NCBI GenBank assembly: GCA_012184525.1
Contig: WOFQ01000120.1
Coordinates: forward strand, 1 to 40,567
Direction of reading: 5' to 3'
Length of the DNA: 40,567 nucleotides
Origin: Xenoacremonium recifei
Lineage: Eukaryota; Ascomycota; Sordariomycetes; Hypocreales; Nectriaceae
Numbering within the stretch: position 1 is the stretch's first letter; each line of letters begins with the position of its first letter. This document shows positions 31,969-40,567 of this stretch, piece by piece. Both the position numbers and the translations under genes were made by a program. The notes below the pieces were generated by a model. The model was not told where the DNA came from, searched no databases, and worked only from the letters and a program-made list of their open reading frames with translations.

Positions 31969-33241
31969 TGCTCGGCGATCGGACTTGGGTTTCGAGTGGA
32001 GGGGGGGCAATGGCATGGAGACCGGCGGTTCGACCCTCAGACTGACGACTTTTACTTCGCGAACATCGAAGCTTGACATGCAAAGCCCTGTGTGGGAAAT
32101 TTGGCGTGCCTCGATGAGAATTTTATTGACTGGGCTTTTCTTTAGCTTGTCTCTGTTGAACGGTCCATACTATGGCCAATAAATCGAACATAAGCATGTA
32201 GTATCTAAACCTTCTCCTAAGAGTCGTGCAGTTGCCTGTCTAAGACATCTATCTGTATTTGTGAAATATGTTCCTGGTGCACAAACCCTCACATAATGAT
32301 CTGTAGAACCGTTTCTTGCCGGCAATTTTGAACCTAGCTTCATTTCCAGGGGTTTTAGCATAATCGGATCTATTCTAAAATTGTTAAGAAGCACGCGATA
32401 CAACAATAGGGACAACGTCGATAAATAATGATTGAGCATGCGCCACTAACGCGAAAAAACAGTTTTACTGTCGTAAGTGGAGTAGCCGTAGCTGGACGGA
32501 GTAATAAGAAACGTGATCATGCACGTGTCGCTAACGTGGAAAAAACAGTTTTACACGTTAGTGGCCCGTGCGCGTCAGCCCCACTCACTTGGCCATTCGA
32601 AGCCAGCCAGTTGTGAGAACGCTCAAGAACCCGCGAGACAAGGTTTACTTTTAACGCTGTCAGCAAATTAATTCTAGCAGCTCTCCTACGAAACAAGAGA
32701 TCCTATCAGATGAATGCCGGTTGTGGTGCGTTTGGCTCCGTACCAGTAGTGCAACAACTAGAACTTTTCTTCGTACAGGAAGCACGAAATTGCCGTCTAG
32801 AGGTAATAAGTATACACAATCTATCTATGTCGGAGCTCTCCTAGGGTTATGGATATCTCCAGAAAGTCCAATCCACAAGAAGAACAGTAAGTTCCTGGCT
32901 ACGCAACATACAACAGCGAGGGACGGGGGTTTTGCCAGGGGTCTTCGTTCTAAGTGCCTAGTTACCAACAACAATGTGTAGCGATTGAGTCTTTTCGAGG
33001 CCAGAGACTCTCACAATTCATAAATCTAGACAGCTTTGCCTCAACCAAGTTAAATTGAAAATTTAACATACTACTCATCTTGAGAAACCACTCCCCCCTA
33101 TCCCTCCCTCACCCAAACCGTGTCCTACGTATTCATCACGTTTCGCGCCAACGTCATCGAGTTCCTAAGATTGAATCAGTAAAAACAATGTATATAGTGA
33201 CGTTGGAATTCCACACCCTTTTGAATAATGGGTCCAGATCC
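31969..33241. other. Gene-free region containing fold-back repeats
   Basis: About 1.27 kb with no supported gene. It carries two related palindromes at 32437-32571, listed separately. The rest shows only short open frames with stop-rich neighbours. Confidence 0.45.
32437..32571. repeat. Fold-back hairpins B1 and B2 (direct repeats of a palindrome)
   Basis: B2 is GCACGTGTCGCTAACGTG (32521-32538) facing CACGTTAGTGGCCCGTGC (32554-32571), 18-bp arms with three mismatches around GAAAAAACAGTTTTA, itself nearly palindromic. B1 (about 32437-32480) repeats CCACTAACGCGAAAAAACAG and closes with CGTAAGTGG. B1 and B2 are therefore direct copies about 85 bp apart. Both share the core of hairpins A and C. 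Confidence 0.65.
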
Positions 33242-35125
33242 TCAGTTTTCCGACTTCCGAACGTCCTCCCATTGCCGCTTCCATAGCTCTGTAACATCCT
33301 TCAGTTGCCTGTAAGCATCTATTAACCTTTCAATAATATCATCCGTCTGCGGAATGACGGATATGATATCGATACGGTTTTCCTCGGGTACGTCGTCGTA
33401 ATATGGACAGTCGGGATAAAGACACCACTTGTTCTCATTTGACGCTTCTGTCGCCGGTCGGCTTTGCCTCCATGGATTCCCGTGCCGGAACGCTGCGACA
33501 TCGGTAGACTGACTATCGTGTACGTGATCAAAGAGATCCTGGATGAAGGCTCTGATTGCTTCTTCTCTCTGCAGCAGAGCCTCTTCTTCCTCCAGCCAGT
33601 AACCCAATATATGGATTGCAGCATCAATATCTCTCCTGGTATTTTGCAAACTCTGGGTCTCAATAAGGCTAGTAAGACGACCAGGTTTCCACCGGAATGC
33701 CAAACCGGCTCCTCTGTGGTACCATACGTGGCTAGAGGAAACAGTACCGGCAATTCTGAGAACTGTTTCGAGATCCTTCTGTACTCTGATCAAAGTATCC
33801 CGTGCTTCGATAATCTTTCGGCGATGGGATACAATATCCGCCTTCGCATCCTGGAGTTCATCCCATGCCGCTTGATCCCATGCTGTTTGATCCCATTCGT
33901 GTTCAGAACCCGGTGCTGCTCTATGGGATGATTCAGTTATAGTATCACTCAGTACTTTCAAAGCCGCCAGTGGCCATTTCTGATCCATCTTTAAGACTCT
34001 GCGAAGCCGAGAGTTAAGTACCTCAAATGTACTCAAAGCTGCACGTGGCCAAGAGTAATGCAGCCAGCGCAGCATGCGTTTAGTTGAGTCCCCGGTTTCC
34101 CCCAGATCAGAAATGGTGACTGAACAAAGCTCCGAAACGTCAATTGTGCCTTCTTGGCTGATATCTGCCTCTTGTGGTAGATCCCATTTCGGTGAACTAT
34201 CTTGGTCAAAGTCAGCTGGGGATTTGAAGCCTGCATACTCGTCCCAGATTGTTCCAAGACTAAGCAAGGCCTCGCAGACATGACTGATTGCCTCTGGGGC
34301 CTGCTTCAGTCCGGGAAGCTCCGGGGACTCCTTGAGGTAGGTGGCAGATGGATCAACCAGCTCCTGAATCCAGCTAATGGGGAGATTCCCGTAAGCAATG
34401 CGAACCGCGAAGTAATCGTCAAAGACTGTAAGGTTGGACTCGATCGATGGTGGCATAACGGGTATGCCGACAAGGTGAGGGATGGGATGGTCTTGAGGAT
34501 GTCGAAGTCGTGCCCAGAATGAGCAGATGGTAGCGATGGTCAGGTAAGTGAGCGATGCGACGCCAAAAATGCGAACGCACAAGTTGCGCATTCGTAGGTG
34601 TTGCCGTGGCTCCACAGATATATCGACTGGTGCCATATTGGTTGAGACGTTCTCCGATACGATACCGCATTGAAAGGGTTCCGGATTCGGGTCTTCGTTG
34701 TCATCCTCGTCGAACAAATCGATGTCGTCGCACTGAATAACGTAATTTGGTGGGCGTGGCACCGGAAATTGGTCTCTCTGCCGGGTATAGGTAACTCCTT
34801 CACCATCGAAGTGTACCGCCATATACGTCGAGGAGCTATTCTCACAATCGGATTCCACAGCTTCACCCTCCAGCCAATAGTCATTATGGAAGCATAGATC
34901 GAGATGGGAGCTTGACGGCGATGATCGAGAAGATGTCTCTGGTGAACTCTTCTTTCTAGTGAGGAGCTGAGGATGAGGACGAACGGTGAGTTGCAGCCGT
35001 GTCAGATTATTATCTGTCGAACAATTGGTTCCGGCGTCGGTGCTTCGAGGAAGTGCCTGTTGCTCTGAAGCATCGCGTCGGCGGCGCGCAGACGAAGTTG
35101 ACGGAGTCGTGATTGAGGAGGACAT
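33242..35125 (-). CDS. Unrecognised 627-aa single-span membrane protein
   Basis: One continuous frame; the first in-frame ATG is at 35125 (MSSSITTPSTSSARRRRDAS). The frame is open further upstream without an ATG, so an upstream exon is possible. Residues 1-180 are Ser/Thr/Arg- then Asp/Glu-rich and probably disordered. A hydrophobic segment at about 183-204 (VRIFGVASLTYLTIATICSF) predicts one membrane span. The following 420 residues are helical and Trp-rich, with a short pentad repeat WDQTAWDQAAWDE at 411-423, RRKIIEARDTLIRVQKDLET, and YWLEEEEALLQREEAIRAFI. The architecture (disordered tail, one span, helical domain) matches that of the 514-aa neighbour, but I see no clear sequence similarity. 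No family recognised. Confidence 0.75.
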   Translation of the reverse strand: MSSSITTPSTSSARRRRDASEQQALPRSTDAGTNCSTDNNLTRLQLTVRPHPQLLTRKKSSPETSSRSSPSSSHLDLCFHNDYWLEGEAVESDCENSSSTYMAVHFDGEGVTYTRQRDQFPVPRPPNYVIQCDDIDLFDEDDNEDPNPEPFQCGIVSENVSTNMAPVDISVEPRQHLRMRNLCVRIFGVASLTYLTIATICSFWARLRHPQDHPIPHLVGIPVMPPSIESNLTVFDDYFAVRIAYGNLPISWIQELVDPSATYLKESPELPGLKQAPEAISHVCEALLSLGTIWDEYAGFKSPADFDQDSSPKWDLPQEADISQEGTIDVSELCSVTISDLGETGDSTKRMLRWLHYSWPRAALSTFEVLNSRLRRVLKMDQKWPLAALKVLSDTITESSHRAAPGSEHEWDQTAWDQAAWDELQDAKADIVSHRRKIIEARDTLIRVQKDLETVLRIAGTVSSSHVWYHRGAGLAFRWKPGRLTSLIETQSLQNTRRDIDAAIHILGYWLEEEEALLQREEAIRAFIQDLFDHVHDSQSTDVAAFRHGNPWRQSRPATEASNENKWCLYPDCPYYDDVPEENRIDIISVIPQTDDIIERLIDAYRQLKDVTELWKRQWEDVRKSEN

Positions 35126-36471
35126 CTCCGAGGAAGCCGGCGATGAATGTCGGAAAGGCAAGAGGCCAAAGATCAATTTCGAGACTGGTGATGCGGTAGA
35201 TGAAGGAAGAAAATTGAAAAGACTGATCCTCGCTGGGTTTCTTTGTCTCTTGGCTCCTGCGATGATGCGGGGGTTGCTTGGCTCGAGCTTCACATCCAAA
35301 GGGAATTACTCCCGATACACGATGCACAATCATTAATCTTCAAATTGGCCTAGACTTAAAACTGCCATTATGGGGCGCGACATTTAATTAAAGATTTCGA
35401 CGTTCTCCCGCGATCCACGACCCCCCCACTGTCTGATGCTATGCTAGCCCCCCGCCCCCGTAGTACATGTCTGAGAGCCATGCAGAATCGACGAAGTCTC
35501 AGTAAATGCATGACCTACTATTATTGCATGTTTCCTCCAGGAAGGGGCGGGGTGTGCACGGCCGATGTACGCGACGCTAAGTTCCACGTGCTCTCTTGCA
35601 CCAGCCCCAATCAGTCCTGGGCACTGCACCATCCCTGGCTCGGCGACAAACGAAACCTCGAGCCTCAAGTAAGAAATATGAGTCTCTTCGAGATCACAGA
35701 AGACGGACAGATGGATCTTGTAAAAACGATTGTTTTCACGCTCTTTTCCTTGGCCCTGATCTGCGCGTCAGCGAAAGCTCAGACCAACTCTTAATGATCC
35801 CTCCAGAGCGGGTCTATCAAATCTCCGGGGTTCTCCACTAACCGTTACATTTCCTTCAGATCCGTCTGTTGCAGGCACTGGCGAATACGATCGGAGGCGG
35901 TAAAAATTCAACTTCGCCAGCGATATGGGCTCTCTAATATGATACTTATCTCTAGGAGACGTCTCCTACGTTCGTCTACTGGAAGACTTAAAAGAATGTC
36001 GGTAGACATGATGAGAAGCCACTTCTCCATGTGAACTTCACATTGCTCGGGCTTCATGAGAGAGCGCGTAACCCATAACAATCTCCAATCGGCACATTAG
36101 AAGAGAGCACGAGAAGTAATATCCATTATTTCCCATCCATTAAATTGTTTCGGGAAGGACTTGTTGTTATGTCGATGACGCCGGGTCTCCCAGGGTTGTA
36201 CCTAGGTACCTCAGCCCCAGGAGCAGGGGTCAGGCAAACGGCGACCGTCAACAGCCAATGATTTTGCTTCTCCTCTCTGCTCTGCTAATTTTTCTCTTCT
36301 CCATCTCCCTCTCTCTTTCAGGTTTCTTTCCCTTTCAACATTCTTCCCTCCTCAGTCTTCTTCGTCTTTCGTCCCAGGCATCACGTTGGAGCCGAACACT
36401 TTACTCGCAAAGCCAACCCTCGTAAATATCTGCTCGTTGCACCTCCAAACCTTCCACATTCCGACGCCAGA
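35126..36471. other. Intergenic region with a signal-peptide-like mini-ORF
   Basis: About 1.35 kb. A plus-strand frame ends at 35794 with MDLVKTIVFTLFSLALICAS followed by AKAQTNS and a stop, exactly like a secretory signal peptide cut off after the cleavage site; it may be a truncated gene. GTACCTAGGTAC at 36198-36209 is a 12-bp palindrome. From about 36265 to 36370 the sequence is strongly CT-rich, a typical fungal promoter/leader for the protease gene that follows. Confidence 0.45.
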
Positions 36472-38792
36472 ATGGTCGCGCCTCGGGGACGGCGTGCTCG
36501 GACCCGGGGGGCCATCTCGCGTCAGGGCTCTGAGCGAACCTCCCCACGTCCATCCACGCCCACCTCGATTGCATCTAGCCCGCGAAGCGAATCGCCTACT
36601 CCTGTCTCCCCACTTCCTACTGAAACGAGCGTTCTGCAATCTCCCGGAATCTCTGCTCAATCACAATTGCAAACGGATATCCGCGGACGCATCAATTACA
36701 AAGACCCCAACTTTATCATCACCGGCATTCAAGAGCTAGAGGCCCTCTGGCCTGCGGGCCAATGGTGTCCACCCGAGATGCTACCCACGAGCATCGGTCC
36801 AGTGTTGCTTGGAGCGATGCGAAGACTTACAAAGACCTGGATCGGCCTTGGGCGGGACTTGCAGGAGCTCTGGGCAGAGGGAGGCATCATTATGGAAGCA
36901 ATCGCCTCCCATAATAGTACTCGACTGACCCAAGAAAGTGCCAAAACTGCTAAGGACAAGGTTTTGGGGATGGTCAAGCGACCCAAGCAGGACTCAGCCG
37001 TGACGGCAACTTCCTCCGACGAGATCAATGTTACCAAAACTGGAGTCAAGGAGGTTCGTTCACCTGGCTCATCTTCGCAAACGCCAATCACGGAGAGTCC
37101 CCCGTCCACAAAACAGCCGCCGATGGCCCATCCGCCCGCCAGCTATCCTCCGAAGGTCTTCAAACCGAGATCCAAGGGGACCAAACGATGCAGCACGGCG
37201 TCTTCGTCGCCCGAGGCAAAGCGATCAAGGAAGGGAGAACCTGACGGCTCCAAGACAACGACTCTACAGACGATAGCGAAGATTGCGATCACCGCCGCTG
37301 AGGAGCCTCCTACCAGTCCCGTCGATAACTCGGCCACAGGCACGCCTGCTGTCATCGCCACCAGAAATCTTACCACCGATGCTGAGGAAGAACTTGTGCT
37401 GATTCCGACGGAGAGCCCTACTGCCGAGGTCTGTGCCGCCGAGGACACCACCGCCGGAGACAGCACCACTAACGACGTCGAAAACCCGCCAACAGTCCTC
37501 AACGATGAAATTTTCGTCGTTCCCATGGAAAATGCTTCGTGCGATACCCTTATCCCCATCACCCCCCAAAAGCCAGCCGCCACACCCATGGAAGAACCTG
37601 CTGCAGATATGGCTGCGCTTGAAACATCTTCCCCCGTCAAGGATCCACCGTCCCCGAAGAGTCCAGTGGTCTTATCGACAGTCCAAGGGACTGTCAAACG
37701 ACTGAGGGGAGACCAATGGCTCACAGGCGACGATATTGAGCGATGTTGTCGTTTGTTACCAGCCGGGCCTGAATACCATATCTTCAGTCCCCAGTTTCCT
37801 GGGCCCGCAAGCAAACCCTTGAGCAAGCCGATCTCGGGTAGCAACTTTATTCATGTCCTACACCAGAATGACCACTGGTCGGTAGTGCATTTGAACCGCG
37901 ATACCAAAGTTCTCAATTGTTGGAACTCCTATTCCTCTTCCCAGGCGGACTTGAAGGACACGATGGACTGGTTAAAAAGGTCAGACATTTGCGACACTGA
38001 AGAGCTCAGGCTCAGGTACCAGGTAGGTGATACATGCTGGTTTTTGACCACTCGTTCTCTCGTTACTAATGGACATTTATCTAGAACTGCCCTCAGCAAG
38101 AAGACACAGACAACTGCGGGGTGTACTGTGTGGTCTTCGTCTACAGCATCACTGCTTCCGTGAAGCTGCCTCCGGTAATCGATCCATCGGTATGGCGGAA
38201 GTTTCTCGCTACGTCTCTTGAACAGGGGGTCACGAAAGTCCCTTTCGACCGTTTTCCGGTATCATGCCCCGATGCGGATCGTCTCAACCCCACCAACCGT
38301 CCAGCTCAACTCAGCTCGCCCTTGAAGTCTTCCTCGCCCACCAGATCTCTGTTGGACCGGCCCACCAGCCCCACGGCAGAAGTCATGTCACCGTCAAAGA
38401 CGGCCGCTTACGCAGGGGAGGCATCACAGCTTCTTGTCGCCTTTCGTGCAAAAATGGCCACATTGCGCGGTCTGGCATCAGATGCCACTTTGGAATATGA
38501 TCAAAAGATCGAGCATGCTCGAGTCTTGCGGGAGTCTCTAGACTCCCAGAAAGCCGACGTTGAGACGAAGCAGTCTGCGGTTGAAAGCCTCATGAAGCAG
38601 CTGGAGGCTGCGGAGAGTGAACTACAATCATCCAGCATGAAGTTGGAGAAGTTGGAAGAGAAAGTTGCTGAGGAGCAACGACAAATCGCCGGGTTGCAGA
38701 AAGAGCGGCGAAACACTAGGCAGAGCCTAGACGGCATAAGCCAAGAGCTCTTGGCGCTTGCCAAGGTAACTGAGGATATGGGCCGCCAGTAA
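36472..38792 (+). CDS. Ulp1-like (C48) cysteine protease with disordered N-part and C-terminal coiled coil
   Basis: Exon 1 is 36472-38022, intron 38023-38084 (GTAGGT to ATCTAG), exon 2 38085-38792; about 752 aa. Residues 1-60 are Arg/Ser/Pro-rich; 60-145 are helical (GIQELEALWPAGQWCPPEML); 170-400 are disordered. At about 405-560 lies a peptidase C48 fold: LTGDDIERCC, FIHVLHQNDHWSVVHLNRDT with His468, LNCWNSYSS with Asn485, CPQQEDTDNCGVYCVVF with Gln522 and nucleophile Cys528. The His-to-acid spacing (17) and Gln-to-Cys spacing (6) match yeast Ulp1, but the acid is Asn instead of Asp. The end (residues about 640-745) is a strong coiled coil (ESLMKQLEAAESELQSSSMK, KLEEKVAEEQRQIAGLQKER). Ulp1 enzymes cleave SUMO; expanded fungal relatives, some tied to transposons, have unknown targets. 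The catalytic Cys sits in exon 2, so the intron must be removed for activity. Confidence 0.85.
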
Positions 38793-39650
38793 GTTTGTAA
38801 TCTTTGGGATTGGGATGACTTTTCAGCATACATCTACCGCATTAAATTCAAGGGTAGGAAGACGCCTGTTCTGGTCTTTTGTTTTGTGCGTACATCGTTG
38901 ATCAGCATGTTGGATAATTTGACTTGAAGTAAATACACATTGCTTGCAGACCCAGTCCCAGTTCCATCATATCTAGACCATGTGTCTTTCTATCAATCCA
39001 CTCAATCATTTTTATATGTGCCTTCTGCCATGTGGGGGTACAATGAAGCCCCAGAACTGATGCGGGAGCGAGTGAGAGAAAGGTTACGAGAGAAGCCAGC
39101 GGTTTGGCCAGAACTGACTCCAGTGGGTAGGTGGGCGCTCGTGACAGATACTCGCACAGGTACTCTGTACATGGGAAAGTAACCAGTAGGGAGACCTAAA
39201 CATGGTTGACCCCACTATACAAAGTCTCCAATTGCCCGTGCGGGAGTCTCCCCTCATGAGGGGCAACCAGCTGCGGAGACAGAGAATAGGTAACACCATG
39301 AGCATCCCGCGACTTGACAGAGTAACGCCACCATGGGAACATCATGAGCGAGGGCTATGATGCAGCACTATCGAAGAGCATCATGTCATCTAACTCCTGA
39401 TTCATCGCTCCATAGAAGAAGGTCACTCATGGACCAAAGACAAGGATTGCATGATGACAGACACTGACATGCAACGAAGAAGCGTGTCGAAGGAAAGACC
39501 ATGAGGCCTGTGCTTGATGCCCACATACGAGTCAATGGGTGGGAAAATAGTGCGCACGGGCCACAGGTTCAGCGGCTCCCGAGCATGGCCCGTGCGCGCC
39601 CATTCCTCCTTCCGCGCTTCTGTATAAGCGCCGACCTCACGAAGACCTAA
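38793..39650. other. Region downstream of the protease with an exon-like frame and hairpin C
   Basis: A short plus-strand frame at 38952-39182 follows an acceptor-like TTGCTTGCAG and reads coding-like (DPVPVPSYLDHVSFYQS, PELMRERVRERLREKPAVWP). It is not in phase with the protease if its last codons are spliced at GTAAGT, so it may be an exon of another transcript or a remnant. CCCCTCATGAGGGG at 39250-39263 is a perfect 14-bp palindrome. Hairpin C is listed separately. Confidence 0.35.
39552..39597. repeat. Fold-back hairpin C
   Basis: GCGCACGGGCCA (39552-39563) is the exact reverse complement of TGGCCCGTGCGC (39586-39597), with a 22-nt loop. It shares GCACGGGCCA with hairpins A and B and lies about 50 bp before the 19-bp minisatellite. 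Confidence 0.6.
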
Positions 39651-39802
39651 GCACCTGCCTCACGAAGAAGCACCTGCCTCACGAAGAAGCACCTGCCTCA
39701 CGAAGAAGCACCTGCCTCACGAAGAAGCACCTGCCTCACGAAGAAGCACCTGCCTCACGAAGAAGCACCTGCCTCACGAAGAAGCACCTGCCTCACGAAG
39801 AA
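39651..39802 (+). repeat. 19-bp minisatellite, eight perfect copies
   Basis: The unit GCACCTGCCTCACGAAGAA repeats head to tail eight times without a mismatch. A partial related unit precedes it (GACCTCACGAAGACC), and degenerate relatives follow (ACCTCACGTAGAAGCAAC, CTCATGTAGAGAGCAA and others to about 39955). Perfect identity points to recent expansion from an older decayed array. The unit length is not a multiple of three, and no supported gene spans it. Confidence 0.95.
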
Positions 39803-40160
39803 GCATAACTCTCCTCCTAATAGAAAAGTACCCGCCCCATTAATGGATCATAATTAGTCTCTCATAAGAGAGAGTACCTCACGTAGAAGCAACTGTCTCA
39901 TGTAGAGAGCAATGGTCCATATAGAGACCGTCACTATGCGGAGAGCACCACAGAAAGAGAGCCAATGCAATTCGAAGTTGCGATCGCACCTCGAACATTT
40001 TGTTGATAAGAGGTCAAGAAATTTCAGAGTCACTTACGAGACGCAGCCTTCTTTTTATACATGATGCAGATAGGCGGTGTGCGCGCTTACACAGAACCCA
40101 TGGACACGTCATCAAGCCGTAGACCAGTCAGAGAAGATAACGTCAAGTCTACCCACTACT
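39803..40160. other. Decayed repeat tail and gene-free DNA
   Basis: Holds diverged copies of the preceding minisatellite as far as about 39955, then AT-richer sequence with no gene seen. Confidence 0.5.
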
Positions 40161-40532
40161 ATGCATAAGACCTACTCAGCCCGAAATCGACTCAAGGAAC
40201 TTGGAAAGGAGCATGCTTATTGCATTGACGGATTTCACGTTATTTGTGCAAAAAGAATTCACTTGACAAAAAGAAATTGGTATTGTCGCAAAACCGTAAA
40301 TTATTTGGACCAACACATGAAGCAATACACTATGCTCTATAAACGCAAGAGCCAAGAAGATTACATAGATCTAGCGAAAATCGGCTTGTATCGATTGCAG
40401 CATAGACGTCAAGTTCCCTACACGATCGTTATATTTGGTGTTTTCAGTAAAAGTGTCAAACTTACCCGAGAGCTGAGCGGAGAACCCACTAAGAGGGGCT
40501 CCCACTGGAACGGCGCCCAGGCGCCGCAATAG
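40161..40532 (+). CDS. Possible ORF for an unrecognised 123-aa basic protein
   Basis: ATG at 40161 opens MHKTYSARNRLKELGKEHAY, continuing with a Cys/His-containing stretch (CIDGFHVICAKRI, KRNWYCRK) and a basic helical end. Composition is plausible for a small nucleic-acid-binding or remnant protein, but there is no promoter, intron or family support. Its 3' end enters the GC-rich repeat at 40511. It may be part of a gene or element continuing past the window. Confidence 0.25.
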   Translation: MHKTYSARNRLKELGKEHAYCIDGFHVICAKRIHLTKRNWYCRKTVNYLDQHMKQYTMLYKRKSQEDYIDLAKIGLYRLQHRRQVPYTIVIFGVFSKSVKLTRELSGEPTKRGSHWNGAQAPQ

Positions 40533-40560
40533 AATCGGCGCCCGGGCGCTGCAGTAGCGT
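40511..40560. repeat. GC-rich 25-bp tandem duplication with palindromic core
   Basis: Two imperfect 25-bp copies, 40511-40535 and 40536-40560, each begin CGGCGCCC and contain the palindromic GGCGCCCAGGCGCC or GGCGCCCGGGCGC. The array may continue beyond the window edge. Its GC content contrasts sharply with the AT-rich DNA before it. Confidence 0.6.
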
Positions 40561-40567
40561 TTTTATG

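Noticed and set aside
36198..36209. GTACCTAGGTAC palindrome as a specific operator
   Set aside because: Short palindromes of the TACCTAGGTA type are frequent in such fungal genomes; no partner site or pattern here.
37143..37844. 233-codon minus-strand frame
   Set aside because: Antisense shadow of the disordered Pro/Thr-rich region of the C48 protease gene.
18611..38792. Starship giant transposon
   Set aside because: No DUF3435-type tyrosine recombinase captain or other cargo hallmark is visible inside the window.
39651..39802. Possible CRISPR array
   Set aside because: Units are directly adjacent 19-mers with no unique spacers, in a eukaryotic context; it is a minisatellite.

Overview
The window looks like nuclear DNA from a filamentous ascomycete, most likely Eurotiales (Aspergillus/Penicillium-like). 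The evidence is many short introns (46-160 nt) with GTRNGT-type donors and CTAAY-like branch sites, a Zn2Cys6 regulator, fungal permease families and pyrimidine-rich leaders. No rRNA, tRNA, prokaryotic operon or CRISPR array was seen. Gene models were spliced by eye from splice signals, reading frame and family conservation, so exon edges are predictions.

Left part (about 2.3-12.4 kb): five recognisable genes form a compact catabolic-type cluster. They are a DHA1-type MFS transporter (-), a RidA/YjgF imine deaminase (+), a Zn2Cys6 transcription factor (-), an amino acid permease of the AAT/YAT family (+) and a D-amino-acid oxidase ending in the peroxisomal signal SHL (-). A coherent reading is that the permease brings in the amino acid, the oxidase makes the 2-imino acid plus peroxide, RidA hydrolyses the imine to the keto acid, the MFS carrier exports or imports a related compound, and the regulator controls the set. 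A GTGGGGTTACGA-like motif recurs in all three promoter regions of this cluster. In two of them it is a tandem pair with 16-bp spacing, so the cluster carries its own candidate regulatory code.

Middle part (about 12.9-18.4 kb): decayed material. It holds a broken ORF pair (12970-13678), a possible small two-exon gene (14548-14980), a pseudogene of a small beta-rich protein with a 15-bp duplication and an in-frame stop (16078-16604), an AT-rich tract, and a 270-bp element bounded by a perfect 28-bp inverted repeat.

Right part (about 18.6-40.6 kb): nine mostly unrecognised, probably lineage-specific genes. Several encode long disordered regions plus helices or coiled coils. Two have a disordered N-terminus, a single membrane span and a helical C-terminus. 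One is recognisable as a C48/Ulp1-like cysteine protease with a C-terminal coiled coil, and its catalytic Asp is replaced by Asn. Fold-back hairpins sharing the core GCACGGGCCACTAACG occur at three places (20.6, 32.5 and 39.6 kb), one of them overlapping the stop codon of a gene. They may be ends or relics of a mobile element family. A perfect 8-copy 19-bp minisatellite lies at 39.65-39.80 kb.
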